From Salinivibrio costicola subsp. costicola ATCC 33508 = LMG 11651 (GTDB lineage Bacteria > Pseudomonadota > Gammaproteobacteria > Enterobacterales > Vibrionaceae), in assembly GCA_000565345.1 (NCBI GenBank), contig AQOF01000006.1, positions 108,988 to 157,176 on the forward strand: a stretch of 48,189 bases of DNA. Direction: 5' to 3'. Positions 1-11,002 of the stretch are shown in pieces. The position numbers and the translations under genes are program-made. The stretch's first letter is position 1. Each line of letters begins with the position of its first letter. The notes beneath the pieces are model-generated. The model saw only the letters and a program-made list of their open reading frames with translations, did not search any database and was not told the DNA's origin.

Positions 1-2
1 CC

Positions 3-1439
3 ACGCGCGAAGAGCTAGAGCAAATTGCGCGCTTGGTTGAGGCGCGCTTGGAAGATTTTAAAGTGCAAGCACGCGTGGTGGGCGTGTATCCAGGGCCGGT
101 GATCACGCGTTTTGAGCTTGATTTGGCGCCGGGTGTTAAGGTCTCACGAATTTCAGGTTTGTCTAAAGACTTAGCGCGTGCGCTATCAACCACCGCGGTG
201 CGCGTGGTCGAGGTGATCCCAGGTAAACCTTATATTGGCCTTGAACTGCCGAACGAGCATCGCGAAACGGTGTTTATGTCAGAAGTGATTGGCAGTGAGC
301 GATTTAAAAACAGCCAATCGCCGATCTCCGTAGTGTTAGGAAATGACATTGCCGGCGAAGCCATTATTACCGATCTTGGCAAAGCACCGCATATGCTGGT
401 GGCAGGGACGACAGGGTCGGGTAAATCTGTGGGCGTGAACGTGATGCTGGTTAGTATGCTCTATAAGGCGTCTCCTGAAGATGTGCGCTTTATCATGATC
501 GACCTAAAATGCTGGAGTTATCGGTCTATGAGGCATTCCGCATTTGTTGTCAGAAGTTGTCACCGATATGAAGGATGCGGGGAATGCGCTGCGTTGGTGC
601 GTGGGTGAGATGGAACGACGTTACAAGCTGATGTCGGCCCTTGGCGTGCGCAACCTTAAAGGTTTTAACGAAAAGGTCAAAGCAGCAGAAGCCGCGAATA
701 ATCCGATCCCTGACCCACTATGGAAATCGGGCGATAGTATGGATGAATCGGCGCCTAAACTGGAAAAACTGCCCTATATCGTGGTGGTGGTAGATGAATT
801 TTCCGATCTCATGATGGTGGTTGGTAAAAAAGTCGAAGAGTTGATCGCACGATTAGCACAAAAAGCACGGGCCGCGGTATTCACCTTGTGTTAGCCACCC
901 AACGTCCTTCTGTTGATGTGATTACGGGGCTGATTAAAGCCAATATTCCAACGCGTATGGCGTTTACTGTCTCGACCAAAACAGACTCGCGCACCATCCT
1001 TGACCAAGGCGGCGCTGAGTCGTTGCTGGGAATGGGGGATATGCTCTTTATGCCGAATGGTTCCAACCATCCGATTCGCGTGCATGGTGCCTTTGTCAGT
1101 GATGAAGAAGTGCATCGGGTGGTTAATAATTGGAAAGCGCGAGGCAAGCCGCAATATATCGATGAAATCACCCAAGGCGATCAAGGTGCAGATAGCTTAT
1201 TACCTGGTGAAGCGCCGACCGGCGGCGATGGCGAAGAGCTGGACCAGTTGTTTGATCAAGTGGTTGAATTTGTGACCGAAAGTCGTCGTGGTTCCGTGTC
1301 TGGTGTCCAGCGTCGATTTAAAATTGGTTATAACCGTGCGGCGCGTATTGTGGAACAACTCGAAGCACACGGTGTCGTAAGTTCACCAGGCCATAACGGT
1401 AATCGCGAAGTAATCGCACCGCCGCCACCGAAAGATTGA
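3..1439 (+). CDS. ftsK: DNA translocase FtsK, 3' part, three frameshifts
   Basis: This is the C-terminal motor part of FtsK, the septal DNA pump that clears the chromosome dimer region and activates XerCD at dif. The 5' end lies outside the window; the reading frame is open from base 3. The Walker A motif GTTGSGKS is at 405-428, the Walker B stretch [10 protein letters not shown] near 780-810, and the winged-helix gamma domain ([21 protein letters not shown]) near 1310-1375. The frame is broken three times, each time by one missing base: CC at 503-504 (expected CCC, giving IDPKMLEL), GG at 532-533 (expected GGG, giving YEGIPH) and GG at 876-877 (expected GGG, giving [14 protein letters not shown]). 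The three losses add up to one codon, so the original frame returns. lolA follows directly, as in E. coli. Sequence error is far likelier than a dead gene because the ftsK family is essential. Confidence 0.95.
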
Positions 1440-1455
1440 TCGAATGGAAGGTTCA

Positions 1456-2085
1456 ATGACTCGATTTGCTGCTGTCCGCCACCTGTTGGCGGTGATATCT
1501 CTCTTGGTTGTTGTCAGCGCGCAAGCGCAAACAGAGGCGCAACAACATTTAATCGAAAGACTGAATAAGGTTGATGCGTTCAGCGCACAGTTTGAACAAA
1601 AGGTCCAAAGCCCAGAGGGTGACGAGATTCATCAAGCGAAAGGGACCTTGGCTATCCAACGCCCTAATTTGTTTAACTGGACCACCACGTCGCCGGACGA
1701 AACCATCATGATTTCTGATGGTGAAACCTTGTGGTACTACAGCCCCTTTGTTGAACAAGTAACTGCCATGTGGTTAGAAGAGGCAACAGCACAAACGCCC
1801 TTCGTGCTATTGACCCGTAACCAACCGAGTGATTGGCAGGATTACCAAATCACCCAGGAAGGCAATACCTTCACGCTCACGCCAAAAACCACCGGCACCA
1901 TTGGTCAGTTTGATGTCACGGTCAAGCCCGATGGTACCTTGACTGGCTTTAGAGTCGTTGAGCAAGATGGGCAACAGAGTCAGTTCGCACTGAGCCAATT
2001 TAGCCGACAAACGCCAGACGCGGACTTGTTTTCGTTTACCCCGCCTGAGTCGGTCATGGTCGACGATCAACGCCAGTCACGTTAA
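1456..2085 (+). CDS. lolA: Outer-membrane lipoprotein carrier protein LolA
   Basis: LolA is the periplasmic chaperone that carries lipoproteins from the LolCDE complex in the inner membrane to LolB in the outer membrane. The protein has an N-terminal signal peptide ending near the SAQAQ site, then the typical mature sequence with [17 protein letters not shown]-like [18 protein letters not shown] and the C-terminal [13 protein letters not shown]. The length of about 209 residues fits the family. I prefer the ATG at 1456, which has GGAAGG just upstream at 1446-1451; an in-frame ATG at 1444 would add four residues. The gene starts 16 bases after ftsK stops and is followed by rarA 17 bases later, so the three are probably co-transcribed. 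Confidence 0.95.
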   Translation: MTRFAAVRHLLAVISLLVVVSAQAQTEAQQHLIERLNKVDAFSAQFEQKVQSPEGDEIHQAKGTLAIQRPNLFNWTTTSPDETIMISDGETLWYYSPFVEQVTAMWLEEATAQTPFVLLTRNQPSDWQDYQITQEGNTFTLTPKTTGTIGQFDVTVKPDGTLTGFRVVEQDGQQSQFALSQFSRQTPDADLFSFTPPESVMVDDQRQSR

Positions 2086-2102
2086 CCGCATCGGAGGATG
2101 CC

Positions 2103-3415
2103 TTGCCTACCTTGCCGCTCGATTTCGCTGAGGACTTTCGCCCACTGGCCGCGCGTATGCGGCCCGTCACCTTGGACCAATATATTGGCCAGCGCCATCT
2201 GCTTGGCGAAGGCAAACCGCTACGCCGTGCCATTGAGTCGGGGACGCTTCATTCCATGATTTTTTGGGGACCACCGGGCACAGGCAAGACCACACTGGCC
2301 GATATTGCTGCGCGTCAAGCTAATGCCGAGCTGGAACAAATTTCTGCGGTGACCTCCGGTGTGAAAGAGATCCGAGAAGCGATTGGACGTGCAGAGCAAA
2401 ACAAGCAAGCGGGTGTACGCACTGTCTTATTCGTTGATGAGGTACATCGCTTTAACAAAAGTCAGCAAGACGCTTTTCTGCCTCATGTCGAGTCGGGGAC
2501 CGTCACCTTTATTGGCGCCACGACGGAAAATCCATCGTTTGAGCTTAACAATGCCTTACTATCGCGCGCCCGCGTCTACCGACTGACAAGCCTGGATGAT
2601 CGCGATCTTGAAGCCGTGATTGATCAAGCGCTTGCCGACTCGCAACGCGGGTTAGGCGAGCAGGCACTCACTTTCGATAAAGGCGTTAAAGCGGCGTTAA
2701 CCGCGACGTGCAGCGGCGATGCGCGCATGGCGTTGAATCTTCTGGAAATGCTGGCAGATATGGCTGATGGCCAAGTGACGCTGTCGATGCTTAAAGACGT
2801 TGCCGGTGAAAAAGTGGCGCAATTCGATAAGCAAGGGGATGCTTGGTACGATTTGATTTCTGCGTTTCATAAATCCGTCCGTGGCTCGAGTCCTGATGGC
2901 GCCCTGTATTGGTACGCACGCATTGTCAGTGCCGGTGGCGATCCCCTTTATGTGGCGCGCCGCTTATTAGCTATCGCCTCGGAGGATATTGGCAATGCGG
3001 ATCCACGTGCCATGCAGGTGGCATTGAATGCGTGGGATTGCTTTACTCGCGTAGGGCCGGCAGAAGGCGAGCGTGCGATTGCTCAAGCCGCTGTATATTT
3101 AGCCAGCGCGCCCAAAAGCAATGCTGTTTACACCGCATGGAAACAAGCGTTGCGAGACGCTAAAGAAACCGCCAACGCGCCTGTTCCCATGCACTTGCGC
3201 AATGCGCCGACCGCATTGATGGAAGATATGGGGCATGGGAAGGGCTATCGATATGCCATGATGAGCCAATGCTTATGCGGCAGGAGAGCGCTATCTACCG
3301 TCCGAACTTGGCGATACTCGCTATTATCAGCGTTAATCGTGGGCTAGAAATTAAAATCGCCGAAAAGCTCGCCTTTCTGGCCGAGCAGGATGCAAAAAGC
3401 CCGCAAAAGCGCTAG
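2103..3415 (+). CDS. rarA: Replication-associated recombination protein RarA, frameshifted near the 3' end
   Basis: RarA (MgsA) is an AAA+ ATPase related to clamp loaders that acts at stalled replication forks. Walker [10 protein letters not shown] is at about residues 55-63, Walker [10 protein letters not shown] at about 110-118, and the C-terminal part has the typical [18 protein letters not shown] and [12 protein letters not shown]. The start is a TTG at 2103 with GGAGGA at 2093-2098, which gives the expected N-terminus. The open frame as sequenced runs to 3347 with a foreign tail after YRYA. Restoring one base in CC (3256-3257) and one in AA (3268-3269) gives [21 protein letters not shown] further shift in 3331-3337 recovers [19 protein letters not shown] up to the stop at 3413-3415. 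This is the expected family C-terminus, so I annotate to 3415. Confidence 0.92.
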
Positions 3416-3421
3416 GCAAAT

Positions 3422-3438
3422 TTACCCTTTTTGGGTAA
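3422..3438. repeat. Small hairpin after rarA
   Basis: Arms TTACCC (3422-3427) and GGGTAA (3433-3438) flank a TTTTT loop, just after the rarA stop. There is no clear T-run behind it, so it is a weak terminator candidate at best. The rest of the rarA-serS gap shows nothing I can name. Confidence 0.4.
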
Positions 3439-3566
3439 GGTTTAGAGTGCAGCGACGCCATGAAGACGCAGTCTCCTCGTCGTGGTGACATCCACCGTCA
3501 CCCTTTACCAATCGCGTAATACAATACGCAATATCGACGCTTGTTTTCAAACGTGATGACAAGTGA

Positions 3567-5012
<1,446 letters not shown>

Positions 5013-5024
<12 letters not shown>

Positions 5025-5834
5025 TCGCGGCTCATGCAAGGGCGATAAGGTATTAAAAATATCGTCCTGTGGTGCAGGAAAGCCTGCTAATAGGTCGGCA
5101 AGACAATTATCGAGCACGGTGAGTATCACTGCATTGACGCGCTGAGACAGCGCGAGGCGACTGGCCAGTGGTGTCTCATTAGCTAACGGTTTCTCAGTTG
5201 CTAACGGTGCCTCAGTCGCTAAGGCCCGCTCAGCGTCGTTACTGAGTTGGGAGATAAGACGATCAATCTCTGTGTTTAGCGAATCCTCTAGGTTAAGGTG
5301 CTGGAGCTGGCATAAGCGTTTCACTAAAATTTGCTGTTGCAGGTTTAATGACTGGCTCGCGTTTGGCGTCGCTTTGTGTAACGGAATACTGGCGTAAGAA
5401 TATCGCTGACGTGTTTGTAATAATTCTAAAACGGCATACCACACGTGTTGATAATGCGACAAGCTGGCTTCGTCATTGTGGGCTATCAGGAAGGGTGGCA
5501 CCGCCTCGTCAACAAGATAAATAATATGTTGTAACGCGCGGTTTTTCATCCGTGCTTGTGTGACTTCATCGTATTGCGGTAGCGCATGTAAATGATGAAA
5601 TAAAAGCCGATACATCGGTTTTTGTGCCTGAGTCGCTAAGTGGTGCAATTGACGAATTTGACTGAGCAAATGTTGGTAGTCACTGGAAGCAATATGTGTT
5701 TGAGCGGCCAGCTCACGAGCGTGCTGCAGCAGCGCACGTAATTCATGTAGCTGATGTAACGGCCAATCTGGGCGTTGACGGTAAAGTATGACGGCGACGA
5801 CGATCGCTATTCCGAGCGCCAGTGCGCCTACCAT
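5013..5834 (-). CDS. Unknown protein with one N-terminal membrane segment
   Basis: I do not recognise this 273-residue protein. It begins with one hydrophobic segment (about residues 2-17, GALALGIAIVVAVILY) and then continues as a mostly helical, Gln/Leu/His-rich domain, so it is probably anchored in the inner membrane with a cytoplasmic body. Residues about 204-222 carry three tandem copies of a six-residue repeat (A-x-E-x-P-L type), encoded by the 18-bp DNA repeat at 5171-5224. There is no enzyme motif I can name. It is convergent with serS and its stop codon lies in a 14-bp tandem repeat. The codon pattern is uninterrupted, which supports a real gene. It might be a lineage-specific envelope protein, but that is a guess from topology only. 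Confidence 0.7.
5171..5224. repeat. Three in-frame 18-bp tandem repeats inside the unknown gene
   Basis: Units at 5171-5188, 5189-5206 and 5207-5224 share the pattern GTxTCTCAxTxGCTAACG with two to five differences. Because 18 is a multiple of three they add a hexapeptide repeat to the unknown protein without shifting its frame. Confidence 0.8.
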
Positions 5835-6022
5835 GACTAACCATCCCTATGCTCTCCTTGCGATCGCGACTCTCCGTTATCAAGCTCAGCATGAACTGTG
5901 CCAAAGATGAGAAGTGGGTCACATCCTATTAAAGCGGCGTTAAGGGCATCAAGATCAGATAAAAACGCACTATGATGGCGCTTGAGCGCACTCAAACGGT
6001 GCAAACTAAGAGAGTCGCAGGC

Positions 6023-6047
6023 AAAAAAAAGAGCCTTGTTGGGCCCT
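6023..6047 (-). terminator. Rho-independent terminator of metG
   Basis: Reading on the minus strand, AGGGCC pairs with GGCTCT (one G-T pair) around a short AACA-containing loop and is followed by eight T. It sits 25 bases past the metG stop. The stretch from 5835 to 6022, between the unknown gene and this terminator, holds nothing else I can identify. Confidence 0.8.
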
Positions 6048-6072
6048 TTGATGTTTTAGCTATCGCGCTGTT

Positions 6073-8109
6073 TTACATGACGCGCATGCCAGGTTGAGCC
6101 CCTTCATGCGGCTCTAAAATCCAGATTTCTTTGCCACCCGGACCCGCCGCGAGGATCATGCCCTCTGACATGCCGAATTTCATCTTGCGAGGCTTTAAGT
6201 TGGCGACCATGACGGTGTGCTTACCCACGAGATCTTCCGGCTTGTAGGCCGATTTGATCCCAGAGAACACCTGACGCGTTTCACCGCCAATATCGAGCTT
6301 AAACTTCAGCAGTTTGTCCGCTTTTGGCACCGCCTCACACTCAACAATTTTAGCGATACGCAGATCGACCTTAGCAAAGTCACCAAATTCGATTTCATCG
6401 GCAATCGGCTCGTCCGCTAACGGCCCTTGAGCTTTGGCCTTTTCTGCTTGTTCAGCGGCTGCATCTTCCTTGCTCGCGGCGATCATGGCGTCGACGGCTT
6501 TCGGATCGATACGGTTAAACAGTGCCTTGAACTTGCTAATGCGATGGCCGGTCAGCGGCGTCGCAATGCTTTCCCACGTCAAGGTATCATTCAAAAAGCC
6601 TTCCGTGCGCTCTGCCAGCTTAGGCATCACAGGTTTGAGGTACGTCATCAGCACACGGAATAGGTTAATCCCCACAGAGCAAATCGCTTGTAGTTCGGCG
6701 TCTTTTCCTTCTTCTTTAGCGATCACCCATGGCGCCTTTTCGTCCACGTATTGGTTGGCTTTGTCGGCCAAGCCAATAATTTCGCGGATGGCGCGGTTAA
6801 ACTCTCGGGCTTCGTAAAGCTCACCAATGTATTCAGCTTTGTCGATGAACGATTGATAAAGCTCGGGTTCGGCGCACGTATCAGAGAGCTGACCGTCAAA
6901 GCGCTTAGTGATAAAGCCAGCGTTACGTGATGCCAGGTTGACGACCTTGTTGACAACATCCGTATTCACACGCTGGATAAAATCATCCAGGCTTAAATCC
7001 AGATCATCAATGCGACTATTGAGCTTGGCCGCGTAATAGTACCGCAGGCATTCTGGATCAAGATGGTTCAAATAGGTACTGGCTTTGATAAATGTCCCTT
7101 TTGACTTGGACATTTTCGCGCCATTGACCGTGACATAGCCGTGCACGAAGACGTTGTTAGGCTTACGGAAGCCAGCACCGTCCAGCATGGCAGGCCAGAA
7201 CAGACTATGGAAATAAACAATATCTTTGCCGATGAAATGGTATAGCTCGGTGTCGCTATTAGCCTTCCAGTATTCATCAAAGTCGATGTCACCGCGTTTG
7301 TCACAATAGTTTTTAAACGACCCCATATAGCCGATCGGTGCATCGAGCCAAACGTAGAAAAACTTGCCGGGTTGGTCGGGAATCTCAAAACCAAAGTAGG
7401 GCGCATCGCGGGAGATATCCCACTGCTGAAGACCGGTTTCGAACCACTCATTCATCTTGTTAGCGATTTCGCTTTGCAGCGAGCCAGATTTTATCCACTC
7501 GTTAAGCATTTGCTCGAACTGTGGTAAATCGAAGAAAAAGTGTTCTGAATCACGCATCACCGGCGTGGCACCGCTGACTGCGGAACGAGGATTGATCAAT
7601 TCAGCCGGCGTATAGGTTTCACCACAGTTATCACAGTTATCGCCGTATTGATCGTCGGCGTGACACTTCGGACATTCGCCTTTGACAAAGCGATCCGGCA
7701 AGAACATTTCTTTTTCCGGATCAAACAGCTGAGATATAGTGCGGCTGGTGATATAACCTTTATCACGAAGTTGCGTATAAATGAATGACGCTAATTCGCG
7801 GTTTTCATCACTGTGGGTGCTGTGGTAATTATCGAAGCTGATATCAAAGCCATCAAAATCTGCCTGGTGCTCTTGTTGCACGCCGGCGATCATGGCTTCT
7901 GGCTCGACACCCATTTGCTGCGCTTTTAACATGATAGGTGTGCCGTGAGCATCGTCAGCACAAATAAAGTGAGTGGTGTTGCCGCGCAGGCGTTGATAGC
8001 GAACCCATACATCTGCCTGAATATGCTCGAGCATGTGGCCCAAATGAATCGAGCCGTTCGCATAAGGCAGCGCACAGGTCACCAGAATTTTCCGTGGGTT
8101 TGCAGCCAT
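6073..8109 (-). CDS. metG: Methionyl-tRNA synthetase
   Basis: MetG charges initiator and elongator tRNA-Met. The 678-residue protein has all family parts: the class I HIGH-like motif HLGH at residues 22-25, a zinc knuckle with CPKC and CDNC at about 145-162, the KMSKS loop in [12 protein letters not shown] at about 330-340, the anticodon-binding helical domain, and a C-terminal dimerising tRNA-binding (EMAP-like) domain beginning near [11 protein letters not shown]. The length equals that of the dimeric E. coli enzyme (677). It diverges from mrp/apbC across a 158-bp promoter gap, the same arrangement as in E. coli. The frame is intact throughout. Confidence 0.98.
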   Translation of the reverse strand: MAANPRKILVTCALPYANGSIHLGHMLEHIQADVWVRYQRLRGNTTHFICADDAHGTPIMLKAQQMGVEPEAMIAGVQQEHQADFDGFDISFDNYHSTHSDENRELASFIYTQLRDKGYITSRTISQLFDPEKEMFLPDRFVKGECPKCHADDQYGDNCDNCGETYTPAELINPRSAVSGATPVMRDSEHFFFDLPQFEQMLNEWIKSGSLQSEIANKMNEWFETGLQQWDISRDAPYFGFEIPDQPGKFFYVWLDAPIGYMGSFKNYCDKRGDIDFDEYWKANSDTELYHFIGKDIVYFHSLFWPAMLDGAGFRKPNNVFVHGYVTVNGAKMSKSKGTFIKASTYLNHLDPECLRYYYAAKLNSRIDDLDLSLDDFIQRVNTDVVNKVVNLASRNAGFITKRFDGQLSDTCAEPELYQSFIDKAEYIGELYEAREFNRAIREIIGLADKANQYVDEKAPWVIAKEEGKDAELQAICSVGINLFRVLMTYLKPVMPKLAERTEGFLNDTLTWESIATPLTGHRISKFKALFNRIDPKAVDAMIAASKEDAAAEQAEKAKAQGPLADEPIADEIEFGDFAKVDLRIAKIVECEAVPKADKLLKFKLDIGGETRQVFSGIKSAYKPEDLVGKHTVMVANLKPRKMKFGMSEGMILAAGPGGKEIWILEPHEGAQPGMRVM

Positions 8110-8267
8110 AATCTTGTTTATTCGCTCTTATGATATGAATGGAATGATTGCGGAAATCTTACCTGATACGATATGCCTTGCCTAGTGTAAGGCCGGGTCC
8201 TCATGCGTTTATCCGTTAAAGACGCACACGAGCGGCTAACATATTTCAATCAACGGGATGGTGCTGG

Positions 8268-9380
8268 ATGTTTTTTGGGTCCAAAAAGAAAAAAACAAAA
8301 AAAGAAGACACAGCCGCTTCGCTCTCAAACCTTGATGATGCGATCGCGTTACTTAACCAATTCTCACACCCGCAGTTGGTCGAGCAGTGGGCAAGCCAAA
8401 CGGGGTGGGTGAGAAGCGCAGATCATGGCTTTAGGGTCACGTTCCCCTTTGCGGCGCACTCTATCGCTGAAGCGCTTAAAGATTGGCTCAGTGCGCAGTC
8501 TGATGCCCTTGCCAACCAATTTGAACTGATGCAACGGGTGGCACCGTTAAAAACGGGCGAAAAAACGCCGGTGAAAGGGGTGAAAAACCTGATTGTTGTG
8601 AGCTCAGCGAAAGGTGGCGTCGGTAAATCGACCACCGCTGTAAACCTAGCGCTTGCGTTGCACGCGGAGGGCGCTGCAGTCGGCATTGTTGATGCGGATG
8701 TGTATGGGCCGTCTTTACCTATCATGTTGGGCGCCAAAGATAGTGAGCCACAAACCCATGATGGCAAGTTAATGGAGCCTGTGACGCGCCATGGTATCGC
8801 CTCAAATTCGATCGGTTATCTGGTGCCCGCAGATAACGCGACTGTTTGGCGAGGTCCTATGGCCTCAAAAGCGTTTGCACAGCTGATCAACGAAACACGG
8901 TGGCCCGAGCTGGACTATTTAGTCGTCGATATGCCGCCTGGTACCGGTGACATCCAACTGAGTTTGGCGCAACAGTTTCCGGTGACAGGCGCGATTGTGG
9001 TGACAACGCCACAAGATTTGGCATTAGCCGATGCGGTGAAAGGGGTGGCGATGTTTGAAAAAGTTCACGTTCCCGTGTTGGGCGTGGTAGAAAACATGAG
9101 TTATCACATTTGCTCGCAATGCGGCCATCATGAAGCCATTTTTGGCTCAGGGGGCGCCGATAAAATGGCGCAAGAGCAGGGGACGCCAGTGCTTGCACAG
9201 GTACCGCTTCATGTCGCGATTCGGGAAGATATTGATGCTGGTGTGCCAAGCATGGTCGCGCGCCCTAACAGTGAGCATGCGGCGGTTTATCGACAGATGG
9301 CAGCGACGGTCGCCAGTCAGCTCTACTGGCAAGGTGAAAGACGTCCTGAACAGATTAGCGTACAAACTGTGTCGCCCTGA
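8268..9380 (+). CDS. apbC: Iron-sulfur carrier ATPase Mrp/ApbC
   Basis: ApbC (Mrp) is a P-loop ATPase of the ParA/MinD-like family that binds and transfers Fe-S clusters. The 370-residue protein starts with a Lys-rich stretch and a small N-terminal domain, then the deviant Walker A SSAKGGVGKST at about 110-120, the DADVYGPSLP segment, VVDMPPGTGD (Walker B area) and the cluster-binding CxxC in CSQC at about residues 284-287. The start at 8268 gives the expected N-terminus, though the ribosome-binding site is poor. The gene is divergent from metG and lies upstream of udk-dcd-asmA, the E. coli order. Confidence 0.95.
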   Translation: MFFGSKKKKTKKEDTAASLSNLDDAIALLNQFSHPQLVEQWASQTGWVRSADHGFRVTFPFAAHSIAEALKDWLSAQSDALANQFELMQRVAPLKTGEKTPVKGVKNLIVVSSAKGGVGKSTTAVNLALALHAEGAAVGIVDADVYGPSLPIMLGAKDSEPQTHDGKLMEPVTRHGIASNSIGYLVPADNATVWRGPMASKAFAQLINETRWPELDYLVVDMPPGTGDIQLSLAQQFPVTGAIVVTTPQDLALADAVKGVAMFEKVHVPVLGVVENMSYHICSQCGHHEAIFGSGGADKMAQEQGTPVLAQVPLHVAIREDIDAGVPSMVARPNSEHAAVYRQMAATVASQLYWQGERRPEQISVQTVSP

Positions 9381-9388
9381 TTGCGCAA

Positions 9389-9419
9389 CCGGCCGTAATT
9401 TATCGGCTAAAGCGGCCGG
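9389..9419. repeat. Inverted repeat between apbC and udk
   Basis: Arms CCGGCCG (9389-9395) and CGGCCGG (9413-9419) could form a seven-pair stem just after the apbC stop. No T-run follows, so its role is unclear; it may be a weak terminator or an RNA stabiliser. Confidence 0.5.
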
Positions 9420-9521
9420 ATGCACAGACAAGCGCGATTTTCTCTGGCGCCAGCTGCTTCAACTCCCTATAATCAGGCGGTTTATGTTGATTCCGCCAAG
9501 CTTCCCCTGGGTATTCATATT

Positions 9522-10166
9522 ATGAGTGACAACAACCACCACTGCGTTATTATCGGTATTGCAGGTGCCTCTGCTTCCGGTAAAAGCCTGATCGCCAGCA
9601 CCATTTATAAGGAATTAAAGGAAAAAGTCGGTGATCATCAAATCGGCGTGATTACAGAAGATAGATATTATCGTGATCAGAGCCACCTCAGCATGGAAGA
9701 GCGCGTAAAAACCAATTATGACCACCCTCAGGCACTGGATCACGATCTTTTGTGTGAGCATCTTGAAGCATTGGTCGCCGGTCAGCCGGCTGATGTGCCG
9801 GTTTATAGTTACTCCGAGCATACCCGTATGGGAGAAACCACGACGATGACGCCCAAAAAAGTGATCATCCTCGAAGGTATTCTGCTTCTCACCGAGCCCC
9901 GTCTTCGCAATTTGATCCACGCCAGCGTCTTTATGGACACGCCACTTGATATTTGTTTACTGCGTCGGATGAAACGTGACGTTGCCGAGCGCGGTCGTAC
10001 CATGGATTCGGTGATGGAGCAGTATCAAAAGACGGTCCGCCCTATGTTTATGCAGTTTATTGAGCCGTCGAAGCAATATGCCGATATCATTGTCCCGCGC
10101 GGGGGTAAAAACCGCATTGCGATTGATGTACTAAAAGCGCATATCGCGCGTTTACTTAAAGCGTAA
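9522..10166 (+). CDS. udk: Uridine kinase
   Basis: Udk phosphorylates uridine and cytidine to UMP and CMP in pyrimidine salvage. The P-loop [11 protein letters not shown] is at about residues 12-22 and the family signatures [28 protein letters not shown] and [27 protein letters not shown] all appear. I chose the ATG at 9522, which gives [12 protein letters not shown] and 214 residues (E. coli has 213); an upstream ATG at 9420 in the same frame adds a tail unlike the family. The visible ribosome-binding site is weak. dcd follows, as in E. coli. Confidence 0.95.
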   Translation: MSDNNHHCVIIGIAGASASGKSLIASTIYKELKEKVGDHQIGVITEDRYYRDQSHLSMEERVKTNYDHPQALDHDLLCEHLEALVAGQPADVPVYSYSEHTRMGETTTMTPKKVIILEGILLLTEPRLRNLIHASVFMDTPLDICLLRRMKRDVAERGRTMDSVMEQYQKTVRPMFMQFIEPSKQYADIIVPRGGKNRIAIDVLKAHIARLLKA

Positions 10167-10176
10167 GGCATGATCT

Positions 10177-10192
10177 CCCATCACATGATGGG
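10177..10192. repeat. Short perfect inverted repeat between udk and dcd
   Basis: CCCATCA and TGATGGG are separated by two bases, forming a 16-bp near-perfect palindrome 11 bases past udk. There is no T-run after it. It could be an operator or a small hairpin; I cannot tell which. Confidence 0.45.
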
Positions 10193-10315
10193 TCAATGAC
10201 TGTCTCTCTAGGTAATCAGTCGTGGTTTAATCCATAATGTGTGCGCGAATATATCGAATGAGTGCGGTGCACAAAGCAAGACACCGCGTGAGTAAATAAC
10301 CGTGAGGAATGTTAG

Positions 10316-10903
10316 ATGCGACTGTGCGACAGGCATATCAAAGAACACCTTGATGATGGCCGCATCAAAATTGATCCCCGTCCTGCCGCAGACGCGATTT
10401 CGGGCGTGACTGCGGATGTGACTCTGGGTAACCAGTTCCGTGTGTTTAACGATCATGGGGCCGCTTATATTGATTTATCGGGGCCGAAACAAGAAGTGAA
10501 CGCCCAACTTGAGCGTGTCATGAGTGATGAAATAGAAATCGCTGACGGCGACCCTTTTTATCTTCATCCGGGTCAATTGGCCTTGGCAGTCACGCATGAG
10601 GCTGTGACATTACCCGATAATATTGTCGGTTGGCTCGATGGCCGTTCATCGTTGGCGCGGTTGGGTTTGATGGTCCATGTCACGGCACACCGAATAGATC
10701 CGGGCTGGTCAGGGCGAATTGTTCTAGAGTTTTATAATAATGGGCGTCTACCGTTAGCGCTACGTCCCGGCATGCCGATCGGTGCCTTAAGCTTTGAGCC
10801 CATGTCAGGGTCAGCGGACCAGCCTTATAATAAACGGGACAATGCCAAGTACAAAAATCAGCAAGGGGCAGTCGCCTCTCGTATTAGCCAAGACAAGGCT
10901 TAA
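10316..10903 (+). CDS. dcd: dCTP deaminase
   Basis: Dcd deaminates dCTP to dUTP, the main source of dUMP for thymidylate synthesis in enteric-type bacteria. The 195-residue protein has the family signatures MRLCDRHI, the active-site segment [26 protein letters not shown] and the C-terminal lid [15 protein letters not shown] precedes the ATG at 10316 by about eight bases. A strong terminator follows only eight bases after the stop, separating it from asmA. Confidence 0.97.
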   Translation: MRLCDRHIKEHLDDGRIKIDPRPAADAISGVTADVTLGNQFRVFNDHGAAYIDLSGPKQEVNAQLERVMSDEIEIADGDPFYLHPGQLALAVTHEAVTLPDNIVGWLDGRSSLARLGLMVHVTAHRIDPGWSGRIVLEFYNNGRLPLALRPGMPIGALSFEPMSGSADQPYNKRDNAKYKNQQGAVASRISQDKA

Positions 10904-10910
10904 TGAGTGA

Positions 10911-10936
10911 AATGCGCCTGAGGGCGCATTTTTTTT
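10911..10936 (+). terminator. Rho-independent terminator of dcd
   Basis: Perfect eight-pair stem AATGCGCC/GGCGCATT with loop TGAG, followed by a run of eight T ending at 10936. Confidence 0.92.
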
Positions 10937-11002
10937 CTCACCAGGAACTCGACGGTTAAATCGTGGTCGATAACGCGTCTGACACACAAGGAGCATCTTG
11001 CA

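Noticed and set aside
881-1184. Antisense open frames inside ftsK, and similar shadows elsewhere
   Set aside because: They lie opposite conserved coding sequence, have no ribosome-binding site and match no family.
3-1439. ftsK split into three separate genes
   Set aside because: All three pieces join into one continuous FtsK motor when one base is restored at each of three runs; none has a real start of its own.
9420-9521. Longer udk start at 9420
   Set aside because: The extra 34 residues are unlike the family and lie over an inter-gene gap; the ATG at 9522 gives the normal N-terminus.
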